A stretch of DNA of 22,478 bases from a virus. The translations under genes and the position numbers were made by a program. The DNA lies in IMG/VR virus record IMGVR_UViG_3300046000_004453, positions 1 to 22,478 of that record; one strand, given 5' to 3'. Below, piece after piece: positions 7,075-14,350 of this stretch (within the stretch, counting starts at the first letter, position 1; each line of letters opens with the position of its first letter). The notes beneath the pieces were generated by a model. That model had not been told where the DNA came from, did no database searches, and saw nothing but the letters and a program-made list of their open reading frames with translations.

Positions 7075-7779
7075 GTGGCCTACATCCTCCCAACCGTCCC
7101 CGATTTCAAAACACAGTTCGTAAGGGATTTCCCTTACGCTGTGCCGGTCGCGGGCGGCGGGAGCGGTGCAGTGCTCACTCCCACCATTGGATCTAACCCC
7201 AATGGTGGCATACTTTCCATCGCGATCACCGCTGGCGGTTCCGGCTATCCCGGAACCCCCACCGTTATCGCCCAGAGCGGCAACGGTATTGGCTCGGCCA
7301 TTACCGCTTCGCTTACCGCCGGTGTTGTCACCGGTGTCACTATCGTCCGTGAGGGTTACGGCTACACCCAAGTACCGACGATCTACGTTTCCAATGGTCG
7401 CGGCGACAATACGGACACCTCGAAGGTGACGGATTTCGACATCGCCAGCGCACAGAACAAAGCCGCCAGTTTCAACATGACCCAATCCCTGTGGAGTTCA
7501 CAGGCGGGTTTCACCATCGCCTACGGTCTTTTGTCCGCGCATTACCTGTGCGAAGACCTCCTCGCGGGCGGCATGGGCATGAACGGCAAAGCCGAATGGC
7601 TCACCCAAAGCAAGACGGTGGGCAACGTCACGGAGTCTTACAGCATCCCCGACCGGATCTTGAAGAGTCCCTACCTTTCCAAGTTGTCGAAAACGACCTA
7701 CGGGGCGCAGTTCTTGGAACTGATCTCGCCTCAACTCATCGGCAATTTCGCGAGCTTCCATCGCGATACCCTGCCGTGA
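7075..7779 (+). CDS. Head-tail connector, DUF4054 type, with inserted Gly-rich beta domain
   Basis: 234 aa from GTG at 7075. The same frame is open upstream to an ATG at 7015 inside the previous gene, but conserved DUF4054 sequence begins at AYILPTVPDFKTQFVRDFPY, so GTG is chosen. Residues 2-23 and about 113-234 make up a complete DUF4054 protein: KVTDFDIASAQNKAASF, LLSAHYLCEDL, SKTVGNVTESYSIPDRIL, TTYGAQFLELISPQLIGN. These proteins are thought to be adaptors under the portal. Between the two parts, residues 24-112 are a Gly-rich beta repeat (GGILSIAITAGGSGYPG...TGVTIVREGYGYTQVPTIYV), a module usually found in phage tail or surface proteins. The stop overlaps the next GTG. Confidence 0.82.
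   Translation: MAYILPTVPDFKTQFVRDFPYAVPVAGGGSGAVLTPTIGSNPNGGILSIAITAGGSGYPGTPTVIAQSGNGIGSAITASLTAGVVTGVTIVREGYGYTQVPTIYVSNGRGDNTDTSKVTDFDIASAQNKAASFNMTQSLWSSQAGFTIAYGLLSAHYLCEDLLAGGMGMNGKAEWLTQSKTVGNVTESYSIPDRILKSPYLSKLSKTTYGAQFLELISPQLIGNFASFHRDTLP
7181..7208 (+). repeat. Perfect inverted repeat inside the connector gene
   Basis: CCACCATTGG (7181-7190) pairs with CCAATGGTGG (7199-7208) around an 8-base loop. It encodes residues 36-45, at the N-terminal edge of the inserted beta domain. It may be chance, an mRNA structure, or a trace of the insertion event. Confidence 0.8.
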
Positions 7780-8237
7780 ACGCTGTCAAAAGAGACTTCT
7801 CAGGCTTCGCCAAGCTGCGCAAGCAGCTCCACGATCTCCAAACCTACAAAGCCGAAGTGGGCTTGTTTGATGACACGGCTTTTCGCAAACCCGGACGTGG
7901 GCAGATCACCGACAATCCGTCTCTCGGTTTCCAACATGAGTTCGGCAACCCTGACACGAATTTGCCCGAGCGGTCGTTTCTGCGGATGCCGCTTATGACG
8001 CAAATGGGCGAAGTCCTAAAGTTCGATTGGCTTCGTCGCATCCGCGCATCTGGCGTCAAATCTGCCGTCAAACTGCTTGGCGTTCTCGGCGAGGAAACCG
8101 TGCAAGAAGCGTTTGCCACCGGCGGATTCGGTCAATGGGCCGCACTCAAGCCTCGCACGATTCAACGCAAAGGTTCCTCGCGTATCCTGATTGATACCGC
8201 TCAACTCCGAAAAGCAGTCACTTCCCGAGTCGTATGA
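7776..8237 (+). CDS. Neck / virion morphogenesis protein, HK97 gp10 / Mu G-like
   Basis: 153 aa from GTG at 7776, which forms a GTGA overlap with the connector stop. The frame is open further upstream, but that part is the shadow of the connector gene. Visible family pattern: EVGLFDD, then GFQHEFGNPDTNLPERSFLRMPL ('~hEfG....iPeRpflr'), then EAFATGGFGQWAALKPRTIQRKGSSRILIDTAQLRKAVTSRV ('W..L...T...Kgs...L..Tg.Lr..it'). This is shared by HK97 gp10-type and Mu-type virion morphogenesis proteins that join head and tail. N-terminal residues are basic and helical. Its order, directly after the DUF4054 connector, supports a neck role. The stop overlaps the following ATG. Confidence 0.82.
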   Translation: MNAVKRDFSGFAKLRKQLHDLQTYKAEVGLFDDTAFRKPGRGQITDNPSLGFQHEFGNPDTNLPERSFLRMPLMTQMGEVLKFDWLRRIRASGVKSAVKLLGVLGEETVQEAFATGGFGQWAALKPRTIQRKGSSRILIDTAQLRKAVTSRVV

Positions 8238-8632
8238 TTCCCAGTCTAGGCATCCCCTCTGCAAACAAAGGTTCGGTCTCCGCTGCGAGTCCGCTGCCCA
8301 ACATGGGCTTTACCATCACCGGATGGTTCCGCCCGATGGAACTGGTGCGCCGCATCACCACGCTAGTTGATCGCGAAGCGCAGGTCGTATTCGTGCCGCT
8401 GCAATGCCAAGGCGTGATCCAGCCGCTGACTGGGCGCGAACTGAAGATCAAGCCCGAAGGTCAACGTGCGTGGAACTGGAATATGCTTCACACGACGCCC
8501 AACGTGAATTTGGCACCGGGCGAAGATTTCACTTTAGACGGTAAAAAATACCGAGTAATGTCGGACAAGGGGTATTCGGATTACGGATACATCTATTACG
8601 AACTCGTCCAAGATTATGTCGTCACAAGTTGA
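8234..8632 (+). CDS. Head-tail joining / collar protein (probable)
   Basis: 132 aa starting at an ATGA overlap. The protein is predicted to be mostly beta: an N-terminal segment (FTITGWFRPMELVRRITT), a middle strand region (GVIQPLTGRELKIKPEGQRAWNW) and the C-terminal PGEDFTLDGKKYRVM followed by GYIYYELVQDY. The pattern 'G...p.....L...peG.R.w......l..gD.i...g..YrV......y...y' is common among small phage neck proteins encoded between the HK97 gp10-like gene and the tail terminator. A head-closure or neck function is inferred from this and from gene order. The gene ends 17 bases inside the next gene. Confidence 0.65.
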   Translation: MIPSLGIPSANKGSVSAASPLPNMGFTITGWFRPMELVRRITTLVDREAQVVFVPLQCQGVIQPLTGRELKIKPEGQRAWNWNMLHTTPNVNLAPGEDFTLDGKKYRVMSDKGYSDYGYIYYELVQDYVVTS

Positions 8633-9134
8633 GTACATCAAAGTCATCGCGGATCTGATCCAAACCCAGATGGATTTGGCTCCTAATCGCGTGTACCTGT
8701 ACAACCAAGCGTGGAACCTTCCGCCAGACGACGGTCTATTTGTAAACGTCGGTTTGATCTCAAAAAAGCCTTTTGGTCTCAGCAAGACTTACCAATCCGT
8801 CACGGAAGAACAGGGCGGACTTTTGCAGGTTCAGTCGATGAACGTGCAGGAAACGTACTCAGTTTTGATTTTTAGCCAGAACAACACCGCCCGCATCCGT
8901 AATCACGAAGTTTTGTACGCCCTCAACGGCGACGCCGCTGAACAGGCTCAAGAACGCTTTTCTTTCAAGATCGGTTATCTGCCCACCTCGCTCATGGACG
9001 TTTCTGAGATCGACGGCGCGTCACGACTTAACCGATACAATTTGACCTTTAACATCCTTTGTGGCTACTCACAGTCACGGAGAGTGGAGTATTACAGCAC
9101 CATTCAAGATCCATCCATTTACACTCAACCTTAA
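8616..9134 (+). CDS. Tail terminator-like protein (probable)
   Basis: 172 aa with ATG at 8616, overlapping the previous gene by 17 bases. The segments VYLYNQAWNLPPDDGLFVNVGLISKKPFG, VQSMNVQETYSVLIFSQNNTARIRNHEVLYALNGD and YNLTFNILCGYSQSRRVEYY show the usual layout of a tail terminator or tail-to-head joining protein in contractile-tailed phages: a short N-terminal helix, a strand pair, a helix around 'R..ev..AL', and a final strand. Tail terminators cap the tube when it reaches the length set by the tape measure. The gene lies directly before the sheath gene, as expected. The assignment is by position and pattern, not by a decisive motif. Confidence 0.65.
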   Translation: MSSQVEYIKVIADLIQTQMDLAPNRVYLYNQAWNLPPDDGLFVNVGLISKKPFGLSKTYQSVTEEQGGLLQVQSMNVQETYSVLIFSQNNTARIRNHEVLYALNGDAAEQAQERFSFKIGYLPTSLMDVSEIDGASRLNRYNLTFNILCGYSQSRRVEYYSTIQDPSIYTQP

Positions 9135-9136
9135 AC
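9129..9136 (+). promoter_or_regulatory. CCTTAAAC leader variant before the sheath gene
   Basis: A CCTTAA core followed by AC, overlapping the TAA stop (9132-9134) of the tail terminator gene and ending 4 bases before the sheath ATG (9141). It is closer to the ATG than the other copies and one base different from CCTTAACC, so it is the weakest member of the set. Confidence 0.25.
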
Positions 9137-9140
9137 TATC

Positions 9141-10268
9141 ATGGCTAACCCAATCGACATCAGTAACGTCGTTACGATTTCCGTGTCCGAAGCTCCTGCG
9201 GGCTTGTCGGATTTTCAAGTCAACAACCTCCTCATTCTTACCCGCGAAACTGCTGTGGTCTCCCCCGGCAATTTTGGCGTCTATCTCAACCCTACCGATG
9301 TCGGTACGGATTGGGGTACTTCCTCCGAAGTGTACGCGATGGCGAATCTTATTTTCTCGCAGCAACCCAACATCATCACCGGTGGTGGTTCGCTCATCAT
9401 CGCCGCTCAAGGTTCCAGCGAAACGCTGGCTGCGGCCATCGCCCGCCTCGAACCCTTGGTGTTTTTCGGCGGCGTGCTCTGGGCGGGATATGCTCCTTCC
9501 GATGGTGACATCCTTGCCGCTGGCGCAGTGGTTCAACCTCTCCGCAAAATGCTGTTCGCTTCTTCGTATCTCGCGGCGTCTGTCGATACTGGCGAGATAT
9601 TTGACGATGTTAAAGCTGCGGGTTACACCTACGTCCGTTGCTTGCTTTACACGGTCAGTGCTCAAGCCGCTCGCTACATGGCGGCAGCTTATGCCGGTCG
9701 TGCTATGTCCACGGATTTCTCGGGTAGCCTTACGACTGCCACGATTCACATGAAAGAGTTGATCGGTGTCTTACCCGATCCGAACATCACCCAAGCGATC
9801 CTCAACAAGTGCAAAACGGTCGGCGCGGACGTGTACATCAACATCGGCGGTCTTTCCAAAGTGTTTTGCACCGGCGGCAACACCTACTACGATTCGGTGT
9901 ACAATCTCACTTGGTTGGTGTTCGCCCTCCAAGTCGCCGGTTTTAACGCCATCGCGACGACCTCGACCAAGCTCCCACAAACCGAGACCGGCATGGCCGT
10001 TCTCCGTGGCGCTTACCTCAATGTCCTCACGCAAGCCGTGGTCAACGGTTACTCCGCCCCCGGCACTTGGAATGGTGCGATCCCATTCGGCAGTCCTGCC
10101 GTCTTTGCTCGCAACGTCGCCCAACTCGGTTTCTACCTCTACTCGGCTCCGGTCAGCACCCAATCCCAAGCGGATCGTTTGGATCGCAAAGCCCCGCTCG
10201 TTCAGATCGCCGTCAAGGAAGCTGGTGCAATCCAATCCAGCTCGGTCATCGTCAACGTCCAAGCCTAA
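9141..10268 (+). CDS. Contractile tail sheath protein, DUF3383 family
   Basis: 375 aa. Sheath subunits surround the tube in helical rings and contract to drive the tube through the cell envelope. DUF3383 is recognised from the N-terminal VVTISVSEAPAGLSDFQVNNLLILT, from AAAYAGRAMSTDFSGSLTTATIHMKELIGVLPDPNIT in the middle, and from the well conserved C-terminal half: ALQVAGFNAIATTSTKLPQTETGM, GAYLNVLTQAVVNGY, GFYLYSAPVSTQSQADR and KEAGAIQSSSVIVNV. The length fits a compact sheath without surface extensions. Its presence settles that the phage has a contractile tail. The gene has its own non-overlapping start, as does the tube gene. Confidence 0.92.
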   Translation: MANPIDISNVVTISVSEAPAGLSDFQVNNLLILTRETAVVSPGNFGVYLNPTDVGTDWGTSSEVYAMANLIFSQQPNIITGGGSLIIAAQGSSETLAAAIARLEPLVFFGGVLWAGYAPSDGDILAAGAVVQPLRKMLFASSYLAASVDTGEIFDDVKAAGYTYVRCLLYTVSAQAARYMAAAYAGRAMSTDFSGSLTTATIHMKELIGVLPDPNITQAILNKCKTVGADVYINIGGLSKVFCTGGNTYYDSVYNLTWLVFALQVAGFNAIATTSTKLPQTETGMAVLRGAYLNVLTQAVVNGYSAPGTWNGAIPFGSPAVFARNVAQLGFYLYSAPVSTQSQADRLDRKAPLVQIAVKEAGAIQSSSVIVNVQA

Positions 10269-10277
10269 CCCTTAACC
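10269..10277 (+). promoter_or_regulatory. CCCTTAACC leader motif before the tube gene
   Basis: It lies in the 19-base gap after the sheath stop, 10 bases before the ATG at 10288. It contains CCTTAACC exactly. The rest of the leader, AAATCCAACC, has no Shine-Dalgarno sequence. Confidence 0.4.
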
Positions 10278-10287
10278 AAATCCAACC

Positions 10288-10743
10288 ATGTCTGTCGTCT
10301 CTCTTACTGGTAACGATACCATCGTAATCGCGGGCCGAGTCCTTACGGATTTCGGTGATGCCGATAACGCCACCTTGGAGTTCCCGAATGATCTCGCCGC
10401 CGTCAAGGTGGGCAAGAACGGTAACGCCATTTACGCTCTTAACGCCACCGGTCGCATGGCCGATGTCGTGCTTCGCCTCATTCGCGGCTCGAATGACGAT
10501 GCCTTCCTCAATAGCCTCCTAGCCAGTCAAAACGCCAATTTCGCGGCTACCGTGCTTCTCACGGGTCAGTTCGTGAAACGGGTCGGCAATGGTCTGGGCG
10601 GCGTGATGAGCGATACCTACTTCACGTCTGGCGGCATCTTCTCGAAAGCTGTCAACGCCAAGTCGAACGTCGAAGGTGACACCGAGCAATCGCTCGCGAT
10701 CTACACCTTGAAGTTCTCGAACGCTGACCGCGCTCAATTGTAA
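10288..10743 (+). CDS. Tail tube protein (DUF3277-like)
   Basis: 151 aa. Tube proteins stack as hexamers to form the DNA channel inside the sheath. Seen here: an N-terminal strand (TIVIAGRVLTDFGDADNATLEF), LAAVKVGKNGNAIYALNATGRMADVVLRLIRGSNDDAFLNSLL, and a C-terminal strand pair ending in LAIYTLKFSNADR. This resembles the DUF3277 pattern ('kv.~g~~G~...a.n..~~~~vtltL...S..n..L..L'), which normally follows DUF3383 sheath genes. Size and position between sheath and chaperone agree. The gene was expected to be highly expressed, and has a separate leader and strongly C-ending codons. Confidence 0.82.
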   Translation: MSVVSLTGNDTIVIAGRVLTDFGDADNATLEFPNDLAAVKVGKNGNAIYALNATGRMADVVLRLIRGSNDDAFLNSLLASQNANFAATVLLTGQFVKRVGNGLGGVMSDTYFTSGGIFSKAVNAKSNVEGDTEQSLAIYTLKFSNADRAQL

Positions 10744-10746
10744 CGT

Positions 10747-11160
10747 ATGAGCGAGCCGATCACGCTTAAAAGTGGGGCTATCCTCGTTCTGGGGACGCCC
10801 TCCTTTGCCCACGGGATGAAGCTGTTCAAGGTCATCGTCAACGAACTCAAACTCGTTGACCTCGACATGAGCACGCTCGACCTGCGGGCCTTTGCGGGTA
10901 AGGACATCAACAGTCTGAAGAACGCTATTTTCCAGCTCCTCGGTTCCGATGCGCTGGAGAACGCGATCTTCGACTGTGCGATGAAATCGACCTACAACAG
11001 TTTGAAGATCACTCGCGACACGTTCACCCCCGATGAAGCACGCGCCGACTATCTGCCGGTAGCGTGGGAGGTGATTAAGCACTCGCTGCGCCCTTTTTTT
11101 GCGAACCTAGACTTGTCGTTCTTGAGCGCCGACAAGCCGCAGCAAAGCGACCCGCAGTAA
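10747..11160 (+). CDS. Tail assembly chaperone, short (G-like) product
   Basis: 137 aa in the zero frame, starting 3 bases after the tube stop. Tail assembly chaperones bind the tape measure and recruit tube subunits; typically the gene is read in two forms, with a small share of ribosomes slipping back one base near the end. Here the protein opens with ITLKSGAILVLGTPSFAHGMKLFKVIVNELK, a beta then helical layout. Codon 116 onward reads CCT TTT TTT, giving the heptamer T_TTT_TTT at 11094-11100 in the correct phase for slippage. Normal termination is at 11158-11160. The C-terminal residues after the slip site (ANLDLSFLSADKPQQSDPQ) are low-complexity, as is common for the short product. Confidence 0.82.
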   Translation: MSEPITLKSGAILVLGTPSFAHGMKLFKVIVNELKLVDLDMSTLDLRAFAGKDINSLKNAIFQLLGSDALENAIFDCAMKSTYNSLKITRDTFTPDEARADYLPVAWEVIKHSLRPFFANLDLSFLSADKPQQSDPQ

Positions 11161-11333
11161 AGATCACAATGGACAATGCGTTGTTCATCGCCCTCCGGCT
11201 ATCGAAGGAGGGCTTTGGCAGCGTAGAAGCCATTTTGGGTATGAGCTTGGACGTGGTTCTTGCCACGTTGGAGTATTCGACATTTCTTGCCGAGTACGAG
11301 GAAACTGCTATCGAGCTTAACAAAGAACCGTGA
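10747..11333 (+). CDS. Tail assembly chaperone, -1 frameshift (GT-like) product
   Basis: Predicted fusion of 195 aa: codons 1-118 in the zero frame (to 11100), then a one-base step back and 77 codons from 11100 to 11330, with stop at 11331-11333. The -1 frame has no stop codon between the slip site and 11331, so the fusion is possible without gaps. The added part ends LATLEYSTFLAEYEETAIELNKEP, the sort of ending seen in the T part of lambda-like and Mu-like chaperone fusions. A separate ATG at 11169 within that frame would give a 54-aa protein (MDNALFIALRLSKEG...) if read on its own. The tape measure GTG overlaps the stop (11330-11333). Shown by sequence phase, not by experiment. Confidence 0.75.
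11094..11100 (+). promoter_or_regulatory. Slippery heptamer for -1 ribosomal frameshift
   Basis: Seven T residues, read in the zero frame as (CC)T TTT TTT, so they form X_XXY_YYZ in the exact phase needed for both tRNAs to re-pair after a one-base backward slip. The site lies 60 bases before the zero-frame stop. Confidence 0.75.
11112..11136 (+). promoter_or_regulatory. Possible frameshift-stimulating hairpin
   Basis: CTTGTCG (11112-11118) pairs perfectly with CGACAAG (11130-11136) around an 11-base loop. It starts 11 bases after the slippery heptamer, within or slightly beyond the usual range for stimulatory structures. A short 7-pair stem is modest, so its role is uncertain. Confidence 0.45.
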
Positions 11334-12619
11334 AAATTTCGTCCCTATTCGTCGAGCTAGGTTTTAAGGTCGAAGGCAGCGACCTAGATTCCTTGCGCTC
11401 ATTTGAGACGGTGCTAAACAAGATTGCGGATGCGGCTGATCGAGCCGTGGCGTCTTTGAAGCAATTACAGGGGATCAAGATCAAAGCACCTTCGGTATCC
11501 GCTCAACCGGCTCCGTCGGCCCCATCTGCTCCATCGGCCCCAGTTCCACCGATGTTCTTGGTTCCGACCGGTGGTATGGTACCGGGAGGAGGCAGAGGCG
11601 CGGGTGGTGGAAATGTCCCACCGACTCCCTCAACAGCTCCTGCTTCTCCCCCGAGTTTTGGATCTCAGATTTTTACCGGACTCCAAAAGGCTTTTCCGCT
11701 TCTTCGACTTGCCGCTCAAATCGGTGTAGTTGCCACGGTCGTATCCGCTTTAGCCAAAGCTGCGATGAACGCAGTCAAAGCTATGATCGGGATGACCGAT
11801 GCTGCTATTCGCGCTACTAAGGATAACGAAAAGCTCCGCACGCTGACGGGTCTTAGCCGCGAACAAATAAAAGATTTTGAGCTGTTTGCTACGACTGCGG
11901 GCATTGGCGTGGAGTCCGTAACGGATGCGGTAAAGTCGATTCAACTGGAGATCGCCAAGATCAAAATGGGCGGCGGCGATGTTTTTGGGTTTAGTGCCCT
12001 TGGCATCGACATGAGAAAATCGGCAGACGAGATCTTCAAATCTTTTGCCGAAAAAACGAAGTACATGAACGCAGCGGATGCGCGTATGTACGCCGAGCGT
12101 TTAGGGGTCAATGAAGACCTATTTTTTGCCTTACGAAAATACTCTGACGAGTTCGGCAAACAAGTAGATCGGAGATTGATTACCACCGACCGAGAAAATG
12201 AGCAGGTTAGAAAAACTGCCAGATCGTTAGACGATCTTGCTCGGGTTTCTCGACTTCTCTATGATCGGCTTGCGGCTGATTTTGCTCCAGCAATAGAATT
12301 TTCTGCTCAGGTTTTGACTAAATTTGCTACGGCAATCTTGCGATTGTCTGATATGCTTCGTGGTGCTCCAGACGCATTTAATTTTAAGGACTTTAAGGAT
12401 AAAATTTTATCGTCTCCAAAAGTAACTCCTACGCCCTCGGCCCTCCCGAACAACATCACCGCTGGCGGAATGTCCAATTCTAAGGTCGAAGTGAACAACG
12501 AATTTAACATCGTTGAATCCAAGAATCCTACAAATACTTCTAATCTTGTTAGTCGGGAAATCAAACGGGGGTTAGCTAACGCTTACTACCAAACTCCGGC
12601 TTACACCGCCATTCGCTAA
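11330..12619 (+). CDS. Tail tape measure protein (short)
   Basis: 429 aa from a GTG that overlaps the chaperone stop (GTGA). Tape measure proteins set tail length and are ejected with the DNA. Residues 1-50 are helical (LFVELGFKVEGSDLDSLRSFETVLNKI, typical of tape measure N-termini). Residues 53-109 are a Pro/Ala/Ser/Gly linker. Residues 121-155 form a hydrophobic segment (LLRLAAQIGVVATVVSALAK) that may act on the membrane. Residues 160-360 are helical. The C-terminal end, NEFNIVESKNPTNTSNLVSREIKRGL, is the usual beta strand and helix. At 429 residues it is short for the role; by the rough rule of about 1.5 angstrom per residue, the tail would be near 60-65 nm. Confidence 0.85.
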   Translation: MKISSLFVELGFKVEGSDLDSLRSFETVLNKIADAADRAVASLKQLQGIKIKAPSVSAQPAPSAPSAPSAPVPPMFLVPTGGMVPGGGRGAGGGNVPPTPSTAPASPPSFGSQIFTGLQKAFPLLRLAAQIGVVATVVSALAKAAMNAVKAMIGMTDAAIRATKDNEKLRTLTGLSREQIKDFELFATTAGIGVESVTDAVKSIQLEIAKIKMGGGDVFGFSALGIDMRKSADEIFKSFAEKTKYMNAADARMYAERLGVNEDLFFALRKYSDEFGKQVDRRLITTDRENEQVRKTARSLDDLARVSRLLYDRLAADFAPAIEFSAQVLTKFATAILRLSDMLRGAPDAFNFKDFKDKILSSPKVTPTPSALPNNITAGGMSNSKVEVNNEFNIVESKNPTNTSNLVSREIKRGLANAYYQTPAYTAIR

Positions 12620-12620
12620 C

Positions 12621-13424
12621 GTGAGCACCAACATCGTCCCTACCCAGACTATTGATATTTTTTCAGCGACGAGCACGCTGGTAGTTCAAACATCACGTCT
12701 GGCAATCGTGCGTCCTAATAATCCTCCTCCGGGAGTTGCGGGGTATTTGTTCAACATCGTCACGGATGATGCAGTGGATCTGGAAAGCGAGATCACTGAC
12801 CATTACACTGAGAACAATAGTGCCGTCCAAGATCATATCGCCCTTCGACCCGAGATAATTAGCGTGCGGGGGTTAGTGGCGGAGTTATCGGGAATTCAGC
12901 CTTTAGAGGGGAACATATCGCAACAACCCAATGCGCTGCCCATAATTCCCGGTTACTTGCCCCAACTGACACCGGGAGCGGTTCAAACTACGGTTCAATT
13001 AGCAATCGCTCCTGAGCGTCAAAAAGCCGCAGTTTCTGATTCCCAAAGTCTTTACGGGTATTACGAGTCCCGCACTCCTCAACAACCCAATCAAACCAAA
13101 CAGAGTTACATTTTTGGGTACTTCTATCAGCTTTGGAAAGGTCGCCAGCTATTCAGTGTCGAGACCCCGTGGGGTGTCTGGAATAACATGGCGATCATGT
13201 CTCTCAACGCTAATCAAGGTGAAGACACTCGTTCCGTTTCGGACATGAGTATCCAGTTTAAGCGAATCAGTGTGACCGAAAGTGTGTCGTATTCTCAAAC
13301 CGACGTAGCCGACCGAGCTGCTGCTCAACGAGCAGGTTTCACGCAAAACGGAAATATTGGTCTTAGGAATTTTTCTTATACCGAAACTGCAACTGCCATT
13401 GCTCGGATGAATCCCAATCCGTAG
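12621..13424 (+). CDS. Dit-like baseplate/distal tail protein
   Basis: 267 aa from GTG at 12621, one base after the tape measure stop. The segment DDAVDLESEITDHYTENNSAVQDHIALRPEIISVRGLVAEL matches the Dit-like pattern of 'E.tdH.vE..s.i.DH....P..i.v.G', and PWGVWNNMAIMSLNANQGEDTRSVSDMSIQFKRISVTESVSY follows as expected ('..Y.nm.i.....~d....~~~~i.~~f~qi'). These proteins form the ring at the tail end on which the hub and baseplate are built. The insert between the two halves contains a Gln/Pro-rich stretch (residues about 130-155). Position between tape measure and hub supports this. The next gene begins 2 bases after the stop. Confidence 0.75.
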   Translation: MSTNIVPTQTIDIFSATSTLVVQTSRLAIVRPNNPPPGVAGYLFNIVTDDAVDLESEITDHYTENNSAVQDHIALRPEIISVRGLVAELSGIQPLEGNISQQPNALPIIPGYLPQLTPGAVQTTVQLAIAPERQKAAVSDSQSLYGYYESRTPQQPNQTKQSYIFGYFYQLWKGRQLFSVETPWGVWNNMAIMSLNANQGEDTRSVSDMSIQFKRISVTESVSYSQTDVADRAAAQRAGFTQNGNIGLRNFSYTETATAIARMNPNP

Positions 13425-13426
13425 TC

Positions 13427-14350
13427 ATGCAAAAATTTAATCGGGTATATTCGTTATCTGTCCAAGTGGATAACGGGGTAAATACTTCCCCGTTACGTCC
13501 GGAGTTTTTTGCCAATAAAAGCGTAACGATAACTCTGCCATTTACGATTGAATTTCAGATTACTCGAAAAGCGTTAGCCACAGCTCAAACGGCGTCTTTT
13601 AAACTTTTCAATCTGGCAGAAGCTACCCGCAACGCTCTTCAGAAAGATGCGTTCAATACCACGCAACTTCGGGCTATTCAATTTCGTGCCGGATACGAAT
13701 CCCCCGCAGGGGATTTCATGCCTTTGGTTTTTAACGGGACGGTGTTATCGGCTAACTCGTATCGTAAGGGGGTAGATTTTATTACGGAGATCGAGGCTTT
13801 TGATGGGGGTTGGCAGATGAATAACATCAACCTCATTTCGATGAGTACTGCTCCGGGCACTACGGCAGCTCAGTCATTGCGGGATCTTTCGTATCAATTA
13901 ACGGGGCTTTCGGGCGAACCTATCATCGGCAGTTACCCCGTAAGAAATAAACGAGGTGAAGTACTTTTTGGAAACGCTTGGCAGATTATCCAACTAAAAA
14001 GTAACTCCCAAGCGATCATCGACAATGGTCAGGTAAAAGCCCTTAACCTAAATGAGATCATCGTAGGCGAGATCCCCGTTATTTCTTCAGCCACGGGTTT
14101 GCTTGGCAGTCCTCGACGGGGAAATGCGACTCTGGAATTTGACATGATTTTTGAACCACGGCTCACCATTTATCAGTTGGTGAGATTGGACAGCACTACT
14201 CAGCCGCTGTACAACCGGAATTGGAAAGTCATGGGTATCGAGCATCAAGGGACAATTTCCCCTCGGATTAGCGGAGATGCGTTGACCAAAGTTACCCTTC
14301 TTTTTACCAACACTGATTTTGTTCCGATCACCGCTACCTTAGTCCAATGA
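13427..14350 (+). CDS. Baseplate hub protein, gp27/Mu gp44-like
   Basis: 307 aa. The hub is a trimer that links tube to spike. Characteristic pattern seen in residues 35-110: ITLPFTIEFQITRKALATAQTASFKLFNLAEATRNAL, then IQFRAGYESPAGDFMPLVFNGTV, that is 'i.F.i.k......n...i.i.Nls..tr..l' followed by '..AGY......~i~~G.i'. The middle portion (residues 150-215) is variable. The C-terminal half has VISSATGLLGSPRRGNATLEFDMIFEPRLTIYQLVRLDS and KVMGIEHQGTI, which match hub proteins of many myoviruses. The gene is moderately AT-rich relative to the capsid genes. It stops inside an ATGA overlap with the spike gene. Confidence 0.82.
   Translation: MQKFNRVYSLSVQVDNGVNTSPLRPEFFANKSVTITLPFTIEFQITRKALATAQTASFKLFNLAEATRNALQKDAFNTTQLRAIQFRAGYESPAGDFMPLVFNGTVLSANSYRKGVDFITEIEAFDGGWQMNNINLISMSTAPGTTAAQSLRDLSYQLTGLSGEPIIGSYPVRNKRGEVLFGNAWQIIQLKSNSQAIIDNGQVKALNLNEIIVGEIPVISSATGLLGSPRRGNATLEFDMIFEPRLTIYQLVRLDSTTQPLYNRNWKVMGIEHQGTISPRISGDALTKVTLLFTNTDFVPITATLVQ

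Noticed and set aside
5581-7485. 634-codon open frame on the minus strand across the capsid gene
   Set aside because: It is antisense to the recognised cement end, capsid, small head and connector genes. C-ending codons in the sense strand remove stops in this frame. The protein has no recognisable pattern.
7491-7775. Longer N-terminus for the neck protein
   Set aside because: This is the shadow of the connector gene in another frame. GTG at 7776 gives the usual start-stop overlap and protein length.
9075-9749. 224-codon minus-strand ORF within the sheath gene
   Set aside because: Antisense to a well-supported DUF3383 sheath; same codon-bias effect. The antisense ORFs at 10519-11082 and 20281-20844 were rejected for the same reason.
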